A DNA stretch of 64,000 bases from NCBI GenBank assembly GCA_963721305.1, contig CAVRIR010000005.1, positions 248,001-312,000 on the forward strand. Direction: 5' to 3'. Below, piece after piece: positions 34,415-42,741 of the stretch. Each line of letters starts with the position of its first letter. Position 1 is the stretch's first letter. A program made the translations under genes and the position numbers. Below the pieces are notes generated by a model, which worked only from the letters and a program-made list of their open reading frames with translations, did no database searches and was not told where the DNA came from. This DNA is from DATAES01 sp963721305 (lineage in GTDB: Bacteria > Actinomycetota > Acidimicrobiia > Acidimicrobiales > JACDCH01).

Positions 34415-34495
34415 GCCATCATTTCGACGACTGATCGCCCGTGCGGCGGCGTCCGACGGCCCGCGACGACCCGTCACCGAGGGACCCGAGCGGCC

Positions 34496-35995
34496 ATGAT
34501 TGCGGCGGTGACTGTGGTGAAACGGGGGGTGGTCGTCGTCGGCGCGGCCGGGCTCGGTGTCGTCGCGTACAAATGGGCACGAGACCGCGAACGGGCGGGC
34601 ACCGATCGAACGGTGCTCCCGGCGTCACGCCAGGCGCGCGGTGTCGAAGTCGCTCGCTTGGCGACACGGGTCGGCGGCGCGTACGCGTCGCACCGCGCGC
34701 AACGGATCTTCGCCTCGGCGGACCGCAAGCGCGAGCTCGACGCGCGGCTCGAGCTACGTACTGCGACCGAAGTGACGCAGACCCTCGGCGCGATGAAGGG
34801 CGTGCTGATGAAGGTCGGTCAGCTCGCCAGCTTCCTCGACGACGGATTGCCGGAGAACGTCCGCTCGTCGCTCGCCGAGCTACAGCATGAGGCGCCGCCC
34901 ATGAGCGCGGAGCTTGCGGCCGGCGTCATCGAGGAGGAGCTCGGCCTTTCCCCGGACCAGCTCTTCGAGACCTGGGATCCGACACCGATCGCGTCCGCGT
35001 CGATCGGGCAGGTCCATCGCGCCATCACCAAGGACGGCGACGCCGTCGCGATCAAGGTGCAGTACCCCGGCGTCGAGCAGGCGATCAAGTCCGATCTCGA
35101 CAACGTCGGTCCGCTCGTGCAGCTCATGGGAATGCTGTTCCCCGCGCTCGAGCCCGAGCCGATCGTGGCCGAGCTCCGCGCCCGCCTGCTGGAGGAGCTC
35201 GACTATCACAACGAGGCGGCCAACCAGCAGCTCTTCGCCGACTCGTATCGCGACCACCCGTTCATCCACGTGCCCGCAGTCGTGACCGAGCTGAGCACCG
35301 GCCGGGTCCTCACGTCCGAGCTCGCGGAAGGTGTGCGCTTCTCGGAGATGGAGACGTGGGATCAGTCCGAGCGCGACCTCACTGCGGAGACGCTGTTCCG
35401 GTACGTGTTCCGCAGCCTGTTTCGGCTACATGCGTTCAATGGTGATCCGCATCCCGGCAACTACTTGTTCCGTCCAGGCGGTCACGTGACGTTCCTCGAC
35501 TACGGACTCGTTCGGCGGTTCGATCCGTCCGAGGTCAGCCTGCTCCAGGACATGATCACGACGATGGTGATCGAACGAGATCTCGCGGCGTTCCGCGCGG
35601 TGATCGAACAGGCCGGCGTGCTGAAGCCCGGCGCACCAATCGAGGACGAACGGATCGCCGATTACGTCGGCCTGTACTACGACTTCGTCCGCGACGACAA
35701 GGTGGCCACGCTCACTGCCGAGTACGCGAGCGCGACCGCGCGGCGGTTCGTGACGATGCAGGGTCCGTTCCGGGACATCATGAAGTGGACGAACCTGCCG
35801 CCCGCGTTCGTGATCCTGCAACGGATCAACCTCGGCCTCTACGCGATCCTCGGGCGGTTGCGAGCCACCGCGAACTGGCGACAGATCGCCGAGGAGCTGT
35901 GGCCCATGACCGATGGCCCGCCCTCGACCGAGCTCGGGCAGTTGGAGCACGAATGGTGGATGTCCCGGCGGGGAACGCCATGGGTCACCGCCTGA
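34496..35995 (+). CDS. ABC1/UbiB-type atypical kinase (AarF family)
   Basis: The 499-residue protein begins with a membrane helix (VVVVGAAGLGVVAY). The ABC1 signature KxGQ motif lies in GVLMKVGQLASFLDDGLP. PIASASIGQVHRA is the Ala-rich loop, VAIKVQYPGV has the ATP Lys, FNGDPHPGNYLF the catalytic loop, and TFLDYGLVRRF the DFG-equivalent. These kinases support quinone or isoprenoid lipid metabolism at the membrane. It follows the ABM gene on the same strand. Confidence 0.9.
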   Translation: MIAAVTVVKRGVVVVGAAGLGVVAYKWARDRERAGTDRTVLPASRQARGVEVARLATRVGGAYASHRAQRIFASADRKRELDARLELRTATEVTQTLGAMKGVLMKVGQLASFLDDGLPENVRSSLAELQHEAPPMSAELAAGVIEEELGLSPDQLFETWDPTPIASASIGQVHRAITKDGDAVAIKVQYPGVEQAIKSDLDNVGPLVQLMGMLFPALEPEPIVAELRARLLEELDYHNEAANQQLFADSYRDHPFIHVPAVVTELSTGRVLTSELAEGVRFSEMETWDQSERDLTAETLFRYVFRSLFRLHAFNGDPHPGNYLFRPGGHVTFLDYGLVRRFDPSEVSLLQDMITTMVIERDLAAFRAVIEQAGVLKPGAPIEDERIADYVGLYYDFVRDDKVATLTAEYASATARRFVTMQGPFRDIMKWTNLPPAFVILQRINLGLYAILGRLRATANWRQIAEELWPMTDGPPSTELGQLEHEWWMSRRGTPWVTA

Positions 35996-36000
35996 CCAGC

Positions 36001-36030
36001 GACGACGAGCGACGACGAGCGACGACGAGC
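36001..36030 (+). repeat. Short tandem repeat, 3 x 10 bp
   Basis: Three perfect copies of GACGACGAGC start 6 bp after the ABC1 kinase stop, followed by a partial fourth copy. It lies in the 70-bp gap before the PRC-barrel-like gene. The copy number may vary between strains. Confidence 0.8.
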
Positions 36031-36068
36031 GACCAGTCGGCCTCGCTTCGCCCAGGCAGCCGGGTACC

Positions 36069-36437
36069 GTGTCGCCCGTGCAGGACGATCGCCCCATCTC
36101 GTACATGGCGTTGGCCATCGGCACGCCCGTCGTGAGCTCGAGCGGAACTGAGTTCGGCAAGGTGCACCACGTGCTCCAAGTCCCGGACCTGGACCTGTTC
36201 GACGGCATCTCCATCGAGACCCATCACGGGCTGCGGTTCGTCGATCGCGATCAGATCACCGAGATCCGCACGACGGTGGTCAAGTGCGCGCTCACCGACG
36301 AGGAGGTGGCGGCACTCCCGCCGCCGGACGCGCCGCCGACACTCGAAGCCGACGTCGCCGCCGAAGAGGACTCGTCCATCAGCGCGCGGATCGGCCGGCT
36401 GTTCGGCCGGGGCCACTGGAAGAACAAGGACCAATAG
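36069..36437 (+). CDS. PRC-barrel-like domain protein
   Basis: From GTG 36069 (or GTG 36078) the protein is about 122 residues. The first half forms a PRC-type beta barrel (ALAIGTPVVSSSGTEFGKVHHVL, then DLFDGISIETHHGLRFVDRDQI). The middle is an acidic Pro-rich linker and the C-terminus is a basic amphipathic stretch (SISARIGRLFGRGHWKNKDQ) that could touch membrane or RNA. Function is unknown. Confidence 0.65.
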   Translation: MSPVQDDRPISYMALAIGTPVVSSSGTEFGKVHHVLQVPDLDLFDGISIETHHGLRFVDRDQITEIRTTVVKCALTDEEVAALPPPDAPPTLEADVAAEEDSSISARIGRLFGRGHWKNKDQ

Positions 36438-36480
36438 TCCGCGGCCCTCCGAACTCCGGGTCGACGTTCAGGGTCGTCGC

Positions 36481-36888
36481 TCAGTCGAGTTTGCGGATCT
36501 CGTCGAGCTCGGCCGGGTCGGGATCCGTGGCGAGGAACGCGTCGAGCATCTCCTTCGCGACCTCCGGCGAGGTGAGCCGCAATCCGAGCGCGAGAACGTT
36601 CGCGTCGTTCCACTGCCGTGCACCGCGGGCCGTCGCGGCGTCGGTGCACAGTGCGGCGCGCACACCCGGGACCTTGTTCGCGGCGATGGAAACGCCCGTG
36701 CCGGTCCAGCAACACACGACGCCGCGATCGACGGCACCTGACGCAACCGCATCCCCGACGGCGCGTCCGACATCCGGCCACGGATCGCCGTCACCGACGA
36801 CGACGACGTCATGACCCTGCTCCGCGAGGACGTTCTTGATCGTCTCCGTGAGCGCGGTGGCCTCGTCGGTGCCGAACGCGATTCGCAC
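36481..36888 (-). CDS. RpiB/LacA/LacB family sugar-phosphate isomerase-like protein
   Basis: The 135-residue protein resembles ribose-5-phosphate isomerase B. MRIAFGTDEA (GTG start) is the first strand. VDRGVVCCWTGTGVSIAANKVPGVRAALC carries the catalytic Cys and GTG anion-binding loop, although the classic CGTGIG reads CWTGTG. RQWNDANVLALG is the conserved C-terminal motif. It should interconvert an aldose and ketose phosphate. It starts immediately after the C69 gene on the same strand, suggesting cotranscription. Confidence 0.78.
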   Translation of the reverse strand: MRIAFGTDEATALTETIKNVLAEQGHDVVVVGDGDPWPDVGRAVGDAVASGAVDRGVVCCWTGTGVSIAANKVPGVRAALCTDAATARGARQWNDANVLALGLRLTSPEVAKEMLDAFLATDPDPAELDEIRKLD

Positions 36889-36889
36889 C

Positions 36890-37741
36890 TCACCAGCTCC
36901 TGACGTAGTGGTGCGTACAGGGCGAGTCCTGCACCGTCCACACGCGCGGCGGCGCATCGACCGGGAGCTCGGCGATGATCGACGCCCGCGTGGTCTCCAC
37001 GTCGGGGACGTGCATGCACACGGTGTAACCGTCGTCACCGCCCACGTGCGATCGCAGATGCTCGGCGAGCGCGTCGAACGTGACCGGCTCGCGGCTGAGG
37101 ACGGCCTTGCTCGCGGCGAGCCGAGGGTCGACGAGCTTGTCGACCGGCTGCCGCGGGTGACGGTGCTCGCGATCGAACGCCGGGATGGTCGTGCGGTTCG
37201 ACGTCGCCCGCACCCGCTCGACCGGCTCGATCGCGAACCCCTGTCCGCTCGTCTCGATGACGAACGCCGACGTCGGATCGGCCACCAGGAACGAAGACCA
37301 GTACGGATGGTCGCCGTGCTCGTGCCCGGACCCGCCCTGACCGTGGCGTTCGAGCAGATCGGTGATGACGGCGACAGCGGCGCCGGCGGAAGACGCACGC
37401 TCGAGCGCGAGCCGCACGAGGTCCATCCCCGTCAACCCAGCGGGCACACCGCGTGGATCGAGCGTCGTGAAGATCGTGGCGTTGCCCGCCGCGACACCGG
37501 CTTCGTTGACACCGTGCTCGACGCCCCACAACCACGCCGGCCGCGAGCCGAGGAACCGGACCGTCTCACCCGGGTGCGGTGCGATCTCGAGGTACGTCGT
37601 GGTGGTGCGGGACTCTCGGCGTGGTTCGAACCATTCGAGCAGTTGGGTCTCCGAGAGCGGACGGTCGGAGTTCTTGGCGAACAACGTGTTGCCATCCGCC
37701 GTCGCCGCACCGAGCGCCACGAGGCAGTCGCACATCGGCAT
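36890..37741 (-). CDS. Secernin-like C69 family N-terminal nucleophile protein
   Basis: From the ATG at 37741 the product is 283 residues. MPMCDCLVALGAATADGNTLFAKNSDRP contains the predicted nucleophile Cys right after the start, as in secernin/C69 dipeptidases, where removal of Met or a short propeptide exposes it. Further family blocks are WGVEHGVNEAGVAAGNATIF and SSFLVADPTSAFVIET. It may hydrolyse dipeptides or other amides. The upstream gap 37742-37983 has two long hairpins and no gene. Confidence 0.78.
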   Translation of the reverse strand: MPMCDCLVALGAATADGNTLFAKNSDRPLSETQLLEWFEPRRESRTTTTYLEIAPHPGETVRFLGSRPAWLWGVEHGVNEAGVAAGNATIFTTLDPRGVPAGLTGMDLVRLALERASSAGAAVAVITDLLERHGQGGSGHEHGDHPYWSSFLVADPTSAFVIETSGQGFAIEPVERVRATSNRTTIPAFDREHRHPRQPVDKLVDPRLAASKAVLSREPVTFDALAEHLRSHVGGDDGYTVCMHVPDVETTRASIIAELPVDAPPRVWTVQDSPCTHHYVRSW

Positions 37742-37847
37742 CGAGGCTAGGTGGCGCACGAACAGCGTCTTCGCGTATCAGGTGGGGCCCAGGCAGGTCT
37801 GTGGGGTGGGGGCGACCGGGGGGAACAGGGGGAACGTACTCCTCGGG

Positions 37848-37890
37848 TCGAGGTCCGGACATCCGTCACCGCTTGACTGCCGGACCTCGA
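37848..37890. repeat. Inverted repeat with 11-bp perfect arms
   Basis: TCGAGGTCCGG pairs with CCGGACCTCGA across a 21-nt loop. It lies about 107 bp upstream of the C69 start codon within an otherwise empty intergenic stretch. Function is unknown; an operator or attenuator-type hairpin is possible. Confidence 0.6.
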
Positions 37891-37919
37891 CGACGCCCCA
37901 GGGCTCGCTCATTCCGGTC

Positions 37920-37967
37920 GTTCTGGCGTCACCAGCGGCGGATATCCGCCGGATCCGACGCCAGAAC
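37920..37967 (-). terminator. Two-level hairpin after the GNAT gene, probable terminator
   Basis: An outer 11-bp stem GTTCTGGCGTC/GACGCCAGAAC encloses the perfect palindrome GGCGGATATCCGCC. It starts 17 bp after the GNAT stop on the minus strand. There is no T-tract, so factor-independent termination is uncertain. Confidence 0.45.
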
Positions 37968-37983
37968 GCACGAACTGACCCGC

Positions 37984-38556
37984 TTACGTCGCGGCGGCTT
38001 CCCAGCAGTAGGTGAAGAATCCGCTGGGTAGCGGTGTGTCGTCGAGGCGCCGAACGAGGAAGTGCGGGCTCCCTTGCCCCACGGGTTCGTAGTGGATGTC
38101 GAAGTCGCGAGCGGGTGCGAAGCCGAAGCGCCCGTAGTAGCCGGGAGCGCCGAGAAGGACGACTGCAGGCCATCCCGCGGCCGCAGCCCGCGCGAGCAGC
38201 TCGGTCATCAACCGCGAGCCGATGCCCTGCCCATGCCGTTCGGGCGTGACTGCGAGCGGCGCGACGGCGAGCAGGCGCGTGGCGGCGATCGTGCCCGCGG
38301 CCCCGAGGACGTGACCGACGACGGCCGGATCGGTGGCCACGAGGTCGATCAGGCTCGCCGTACCCGCCTGGGCCCACGTCGCTTCGACGATGTCCGTCTC
38401 GTCCTGCCCGTCGCGGGTGTCGTCGCTGAAGGCGCGGCGGACCACATCGAGCACCGCCGCTCGGTCCGCCGACCTGGTCTCGCGCACGGCGATCGGACCT
38501 GTCACGGGAGCACACACAACCACCTCGGCGACGGCGTCGACGGGCAATTCCCTCAC
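37984..38556 (-). CDS. GNAT family N-acetyltransferase
   Basis: The 190-residue protein has the GNAT fold of the YhbS type. IAVRETRSADRAAVLDVVRRAF is the first strand and helix, LLAVAPLAVTPERHGQGIGSRLMTELLARAA the acetyl-CoA loop (RHGQGIG), and VVLLGAPGYYGRFGFAPARDF the substrate-side block. It acetylates an unknown small molecule or protein amine. It is divergent from the Hsp70-like gene. Confidence 0.85.
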   Translation of the reverse strand: MRELPVDAVAEVVVCAPVTGPIAVRETRSADRAAVLDVVRRAFSDDTRDGQDETDIVEATWAQAGTASLIDLVATDPAVVGHVLGAAGTIAATRLLAVAPLAVTPERHGQGIGSRLMTELLARAAAAGWPAVVLLGAPGYYGRFGFAPARDFDIHYEPVGQGSPHFLVRRLDDTPLPSGFFTYCWEAAAT

Positions 38557-38657
38557 AGCTTGCGAAGGCGATGCCGGGGCTGACTACTTGACGCAGAGCT
38601 GCGCGCGGCTTGTCGTAGTGTCGGCCCGGAACGGTCGGGTGTCAGGGGTCGCGTCGG

Positions 38658-41196
38658 GTGGGATACGTGTTGGGTGTCGATTTGGGGACGACATTCACCG
38701 CCGCCGCAACCGCATTGGAAGGACGCGCCCAGATCTTCGATTTGAGCAGCGAGCGAGCGGCGACTCCGTCCGTGGTGTTCGCTTGCGATGACGGCACCTA
38801 TCTCACGGGCGAGGCTGCCAACCGCCGAGGCACCGACGAACCCGATCGAGTGGCGCGCGAGTTCAAACGACGCATCGGCGGAGCGAACTTGCTGCTGGGC
38901 GGCGCCCCGCATTCGGCGCACTCGCTGACGGCCAAGCTGCTGGCAGCGACGTACACGATGGTCTCGGACCGCGAGGGCGCACCTGCGGAACGAGTGGTGC
39001 TGACGCATCCCGCGAACTGGCCCGAGTTCAAGATCGATCTACTGCGCCAAGCGGCGCGAATGTGCAACCTCGAGGTCATCACGGTGCCCGAGCCCGAGGC
39101 CGCGGCCGTCGCCTATGCCGCCACCGAAAGAGTCGCGGTAGGAGAAGTGGTCGCGGTGTACGACCTTGGCGGTGGCACGTTCGATGCGGCGGTACTCGCG
39201 AAGACCGATACCGGTTTCGAACTGCTCGGCCCGCCAGAAGGGATCGAGCAACTCGGCGGCATGGACTTCGATGAAGCCGTCTACAACTTCGTCGTCCGCG
39301 CTCTCCCCGACAATGCCATCGACGGGCTGGACTTCGATGACCCCGCCCACACCGGAGCACTCAGCCGTCTCCGCCGGGACTGCGTCGCTGCGAAAGAAGC
39401 CCTGTCCTTCGACACCCACACGTCGATCTCGGTGTTGTTGCCCACTGTCCAAACCCAGGTTCGTCTGATCCGCGAAGAGCTCGAAGTACTCATCAGGCCC
39501 GCACTGACCGACACCATCGGCGCCCTCGATCGAGCCCTCGCATCAGCCGGGCGTGAACCCGACCAGATCCAACGGGTCGTGCTCGTCGGCGGCTCGTCGC
39601 GCATCCCCCTCGTTGCGCAGATGATCTCCGAGACCCTCGCCCGACCGGTCGCGATCGACACCCATCCCAAACATGCCGTCGCCTCTGGCGCCGCCCTCAG
39701 TCGACCAGCCGCAAACGGCGACGCAGTGCGTCACGCCCCGACTTCCGCACCCTCGATCCGCCGCCAACGACCCCAACCAGTATCCGACCCGGGCCCACCG
39801 CCGCGCGAAGACGCCATGGCGACAGGTGCAGCGACCACCGAGAACGCACCAGAGGTGGAAGGCGGCACGACCACGACCCCGCGGCCCCAACGGGGTACCG
39901 AAGCGTCAGCGGAAACTGCTGCGCCAACGGACGTCGTCGCCCCGACCTCGGGCGCCAAGGCCGACAACCTGGCGGACGAACCAGCCGACGACTCGGCGCG
40001 CCGCGCGGTTGGGCGTCCGGCGTCGACGTCCCTCTCGCCGCTTCCTTCTCGGTCTTGCGGGACTGGTGGCCATCGCAGCGATCGTCGCCATCGTGTTCAC
40101 CCTGGGCGGTGTTGGCTCCGGCCACAAGTCGTCGGCGGACCCGACGGTCAACTGGCAGTTCGCAATGGCTTCGCCGGTCAGCGCCGGGCTGGAAGCGGAA
40201 GGCGTCGTCGCTGCCTCCACTCCCGCGGTAACCGGCGATCGCGTGCTCATCGGGACGCACGACAACGCAGTGGTCGCGGTCAATCGCGCCAACGGAAACC
40301 TGATCTGGCGTGCTGCTACAGGCGACAGGGTGTTCTCGTCGCCGCGCATCGACGGCGACGTCGTCTACGTCGGCAGCAATGACGGAAACCTGCGCGCCCT
40401 CCGCCTCGCCGACGGTACGACGATCTGGTCGTCCGACCTCGGCACCGCCGTCGAGAGCTCCCCCGCGTTGGTCGGGGACCTCGTGGTGGTGGGCTCCGAA
40501 TCTACGGACAATGGCATCCTGCGTGCGGTCAACAAGTCCGACGGGTCGACGGTGTGGGAGGTGACCAACCCTGGGATTGTTCATGCGTCGCCCAGCACGG
40601 GACAACCGGGCAGCAAGTACGCGAACACCATCTTCGTAGGCTGGGATGCCGGCGACAAGAACGCGGCCAGCAGCGTCTTCCAGGCGATCGACGCCACGAG
40701 TGGAACGAAGCTGTGGGAGATAAAGGGGTTACGCGTGCAGTCGTCAGCCTTTGTGGCCGATGGTGTCGTGTACTTCGGAACCGTCGACGGTGAACTGATC
40801 GCGGCCAACGCGGATACGGGCGCGATCATCTGGAAGTTCCAAACGGGAGGCGAAGTGTCGTCGTCGCCCACCGTGGCTGACGGCAAGGTCTACGTGGGTA
40901 GCTTCGACGGCAAGGTCTACGCCGTGCGGGCCGACACCGGTGCCGAGGTCTGGCGGTTCACGACCTCGACGGAGGGGGCGTTCGTCTACTCCTCGCCGAC
41001 CGTCGTCGACGGCATCGTGTACATCGGTTCACACGCGCACAAGGTGTTCGCCCTCGATGGTGCAACCGGCCATGAGCTGTGGGAGTTCGCGACGCGGGGC
41101 ATTGTCGCGTCGTCGCCGACCGTCGTCGACGGCGCGCTGTACATCGGATCCGACGACGGGAATCTCTACTCGCTCGAGCTTCCCGCCCCGTCCTGA
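38658..41196 (+). CDS. Hsp70-type ATPase fused to a membrane helix and a PQQ-like beta-propeller, frameshifted
   Basis: The first frame is a DnaK-type actin-fold ATPase: VLGVDLGTTFTAAA (phosphate 1), VVAVYDLGGGTFDAAVL (phosphate 2, about residue 168) and VVLVGGSSRIPLV (about 307). The substrate-binding domain is missing. A Pro/Thr/Ala-rich linker follows, then the frame moves near 39990-40012 (one extra base). The second frame gives a basic stop-transfer (RRRRPSRR), a membrane helix (FLLGLAGLVAIAAIVAIVF) and seven or more WxF/G-type repeats (GNLIWRAATGDRVFSSP, VYVGSFDGKVYAV) of a PQQ-binding-like propeller ending at 41196. The ATPase should be cytosolic and the propeller outside. About 845 residues if repaired. 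Confidence 0.8.
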
Positions 41197-42374
41197 ACGA
41201 CAGTCGCGCGGACAGACGCAGGACGGATCGTGCCGGGCAGGGGCAAGGCGTCGCGTTCAGAGGCGTGCCGCGTCGGGCTGACCCATGTCGCATCGCGCTC
41301 GGTGGGGTTGCGCCACGCCTGCACGAACCCGCGGATGGTGAAGTAGCGCCAGGCAACGTCGTAGGCGAGCACCCATGGATAAAGGAGGACCATCTGCCAG
41401 CGGCGGAGGGAGACGGCGCCGGCGACCGCCAAAACAAGGTTCCACGCGAGGAACCCGATGGTGAGCCGCTGTAGGTCGGCGCCGAATCGGAGGGCCGTGG
41501 CCACGAAGACGAACGGCCAGATCAGTTGGAAGGCCACATCGAGCAACGTGAGGCCAAACCAGAGATCGTGTCTCGATCGCTTGCTTCCCAGTCGGTTGTG
41601 AAACGCGACCTGCCAGCTACCTCGCGCCCAGCGCAGGTGCTGCCGCTCGAGGTCCGCCCAGTTCTGCGCGTGCTGAAGCTGTGCCCGCGCTCGATGCGTG
41701 AAACGCACCGAACCCAGACGCTCGCGTTGGATCTGCCACAGGTAGTCGCAGTCCTCGGTCGCGAACACCCGGTCCGATCGCGCGACGCGATCGAGGACGT
41801 CGGCCTGATACAGCACATGGGATCCGACCAACCAGGTGCGGGTGCCAACGATGCTCTGCAAGGGAACCATGGTCATCTGGACCCGCAGAGTGGCGAACGA
41901 GCGGGTGGCTACCCATGGGTTCCAGCGGAGCGCCCGTGGCCAGGACGACACGCTCCAGGCCTCGACAGCCACGACCCGACGGCGCCGAGCGGCGGCAAGA
42001 GCACCGGCCACGAAGCCGCGGTCGATCACGACGTCGTCATCCACGATGCAGATGTGCGAGAACGCTTCCGGGATTCGGCAACCCGACAAGGCGTCCCATC
42101 GGTGATCGAGGATCGTCCTCGTGGCGCGCGCCTTCCCGATGTTCTTCTCCAAGCGAAGGACGTGAGCGCCGCTCGCCTCTGCTACTGCCGATGTCGCGTC
42201 GGTCGAGCCGTCGTCGACCACGAAGACTTCCGCCTGCGGCGTGGCCGCGGCGATCGACTCGGCAATCGTGGCGGCACCGTTCTTCGAGGGGATCAGGACA
42301 GCGACGCGCGCCTCACCGTGTTGCGAAGGGGCCTGGTGGAGTGTGCTGCGGCAGTCAGGAGCTGTGGTCGACAC
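41166..42374 (-). CDS. GT2 family membrane glycosyltransferase
   Basis: The 402-residue protein has a GT-A domain. AVLIPSKNGAATIAESI is the nucleotide-binding strand and VFVVDDGSTDAT follows. HICIVDDDVVIDRGFVAGA supplies the DxD, FATEDCDYLWQIQRE the catalytic Asp region, and LERQHLRWARGSWQ the QxxRW. C-terminal helices (LIWPFVFVATALRF, FLAWNLVLAVAGAV) anchor it. It probably polymerises or transfers a surface sugar. Its last 31 bp overlap the convergent propeller gene, and its start overlaps the LAxTG gene by 20 bp, so those two are coupled. Confidence 0.87.
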   Translation of the reverse strand: MSTTAPDCRSTLHQAPSQHGEARVAVLIPSKNGAATIAESIAAATPQAEVFVVDDGSTDATSAVAEASGAHVLRLEKNIGKARATRTILDHRWDALSGCRIPEAFSHICIVDDDVVIDRGFVAGALAAARRRRVVAVEAWSVSSWPRALRWNPWVATRSFATLRVQMTMVPLQSIVGTRTWLVGSHVLYQADVLDRVARSDRVFATEDCDYLWQIQRERLGSVRFTHRARAQLQHAQNWADLERQHLRWARGSWQVAFHNRLGSKRSRHDLWFGLTLLDVAFQLIWPFVFVATALRFGADLQRLTIGFLAWNLVLAVAGAVSLRRWQMVLLYPWVLAYDVAWRYFTIRGFVQAWRNPTERDATWVSPTRHASERDALPLPGTIRPASVRATVVQDGAGSSSE

Positions 42375-42534
42375 GTCGCGACATGACCACGAGCAGAACC
42401 CCGGTCAGCAGCGCGGCGACGGCAAGCGTGGTCAGCAGCATCGACGACGATCCCGTCGCTGCCAATGAGCCGGTCGCCCCCGCGGCGGCGACTGTGCCCA
42501 CTGCGCGAACCGACGAAGTCGTTGTTCCGTACAT
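42355..42534 (-). CDS. Tiny surface protein with an LAxTG-type sorting signal
   Basis: From ATG 42534 (GGAGGG ribosome-binding site) the 59-residue product is a short Ser/Ala/Gly-rich N-terminus, the motif LAATG, a hydrophobic stretch (MLLTTLAVAALLTGVLLVV) and a basic tail (MSRRVDHSS). That order is a complete C-terminal cell-wall sorting signal of the LAxTG kind used by class E sortases. No separate N-terminal signal peptide is evident. It precedes the GT2 gene with a 20-bp overlap. A longer form from ATG 42549 or 42603 is possible. No sortase gene is in the window. Confidence 0.58.
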   Translation of the reverse strand: MYGTTTSSVRAVGTVAAAGATGSLAATGSSSMLLTTLAVAALLTGVLLVVMSRRVDHSS

Positions 42535-42741
42535 GAACCCTCCCGCCATCCGCTCCAGAAGTACCGGGATCGTACGTCTGACGCTGTGGTCGAAGCAAGG
42601 CACTTACAACGCCGCGCACCGCGCGAGGTGAACGCGCGCGATTCCTTCGCGCGAAGTCCAAGGACTTCCCGAGGCGATGCCGGGCTGAGGAGTGCGGCAA
42701 GCTGACAGGATGCGACACACGGCGACGAGCGCAGGTCAGCG

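Noticed and set aside
36451..36462. A possible eighth copy of the 51-bp element, starting GAACTCCGGGTC, between convergent genes
   Set aside because: Only the left box and two more bases match; no stem or right box follows, so it is at best a remnant half.
37742..37983. tRNA or structured RNA gene in the hairpin-rich gap
   Set aside because: No cloverleaf, no T-loop or anticodon pattern could be fitted; only two hairpins are supported.
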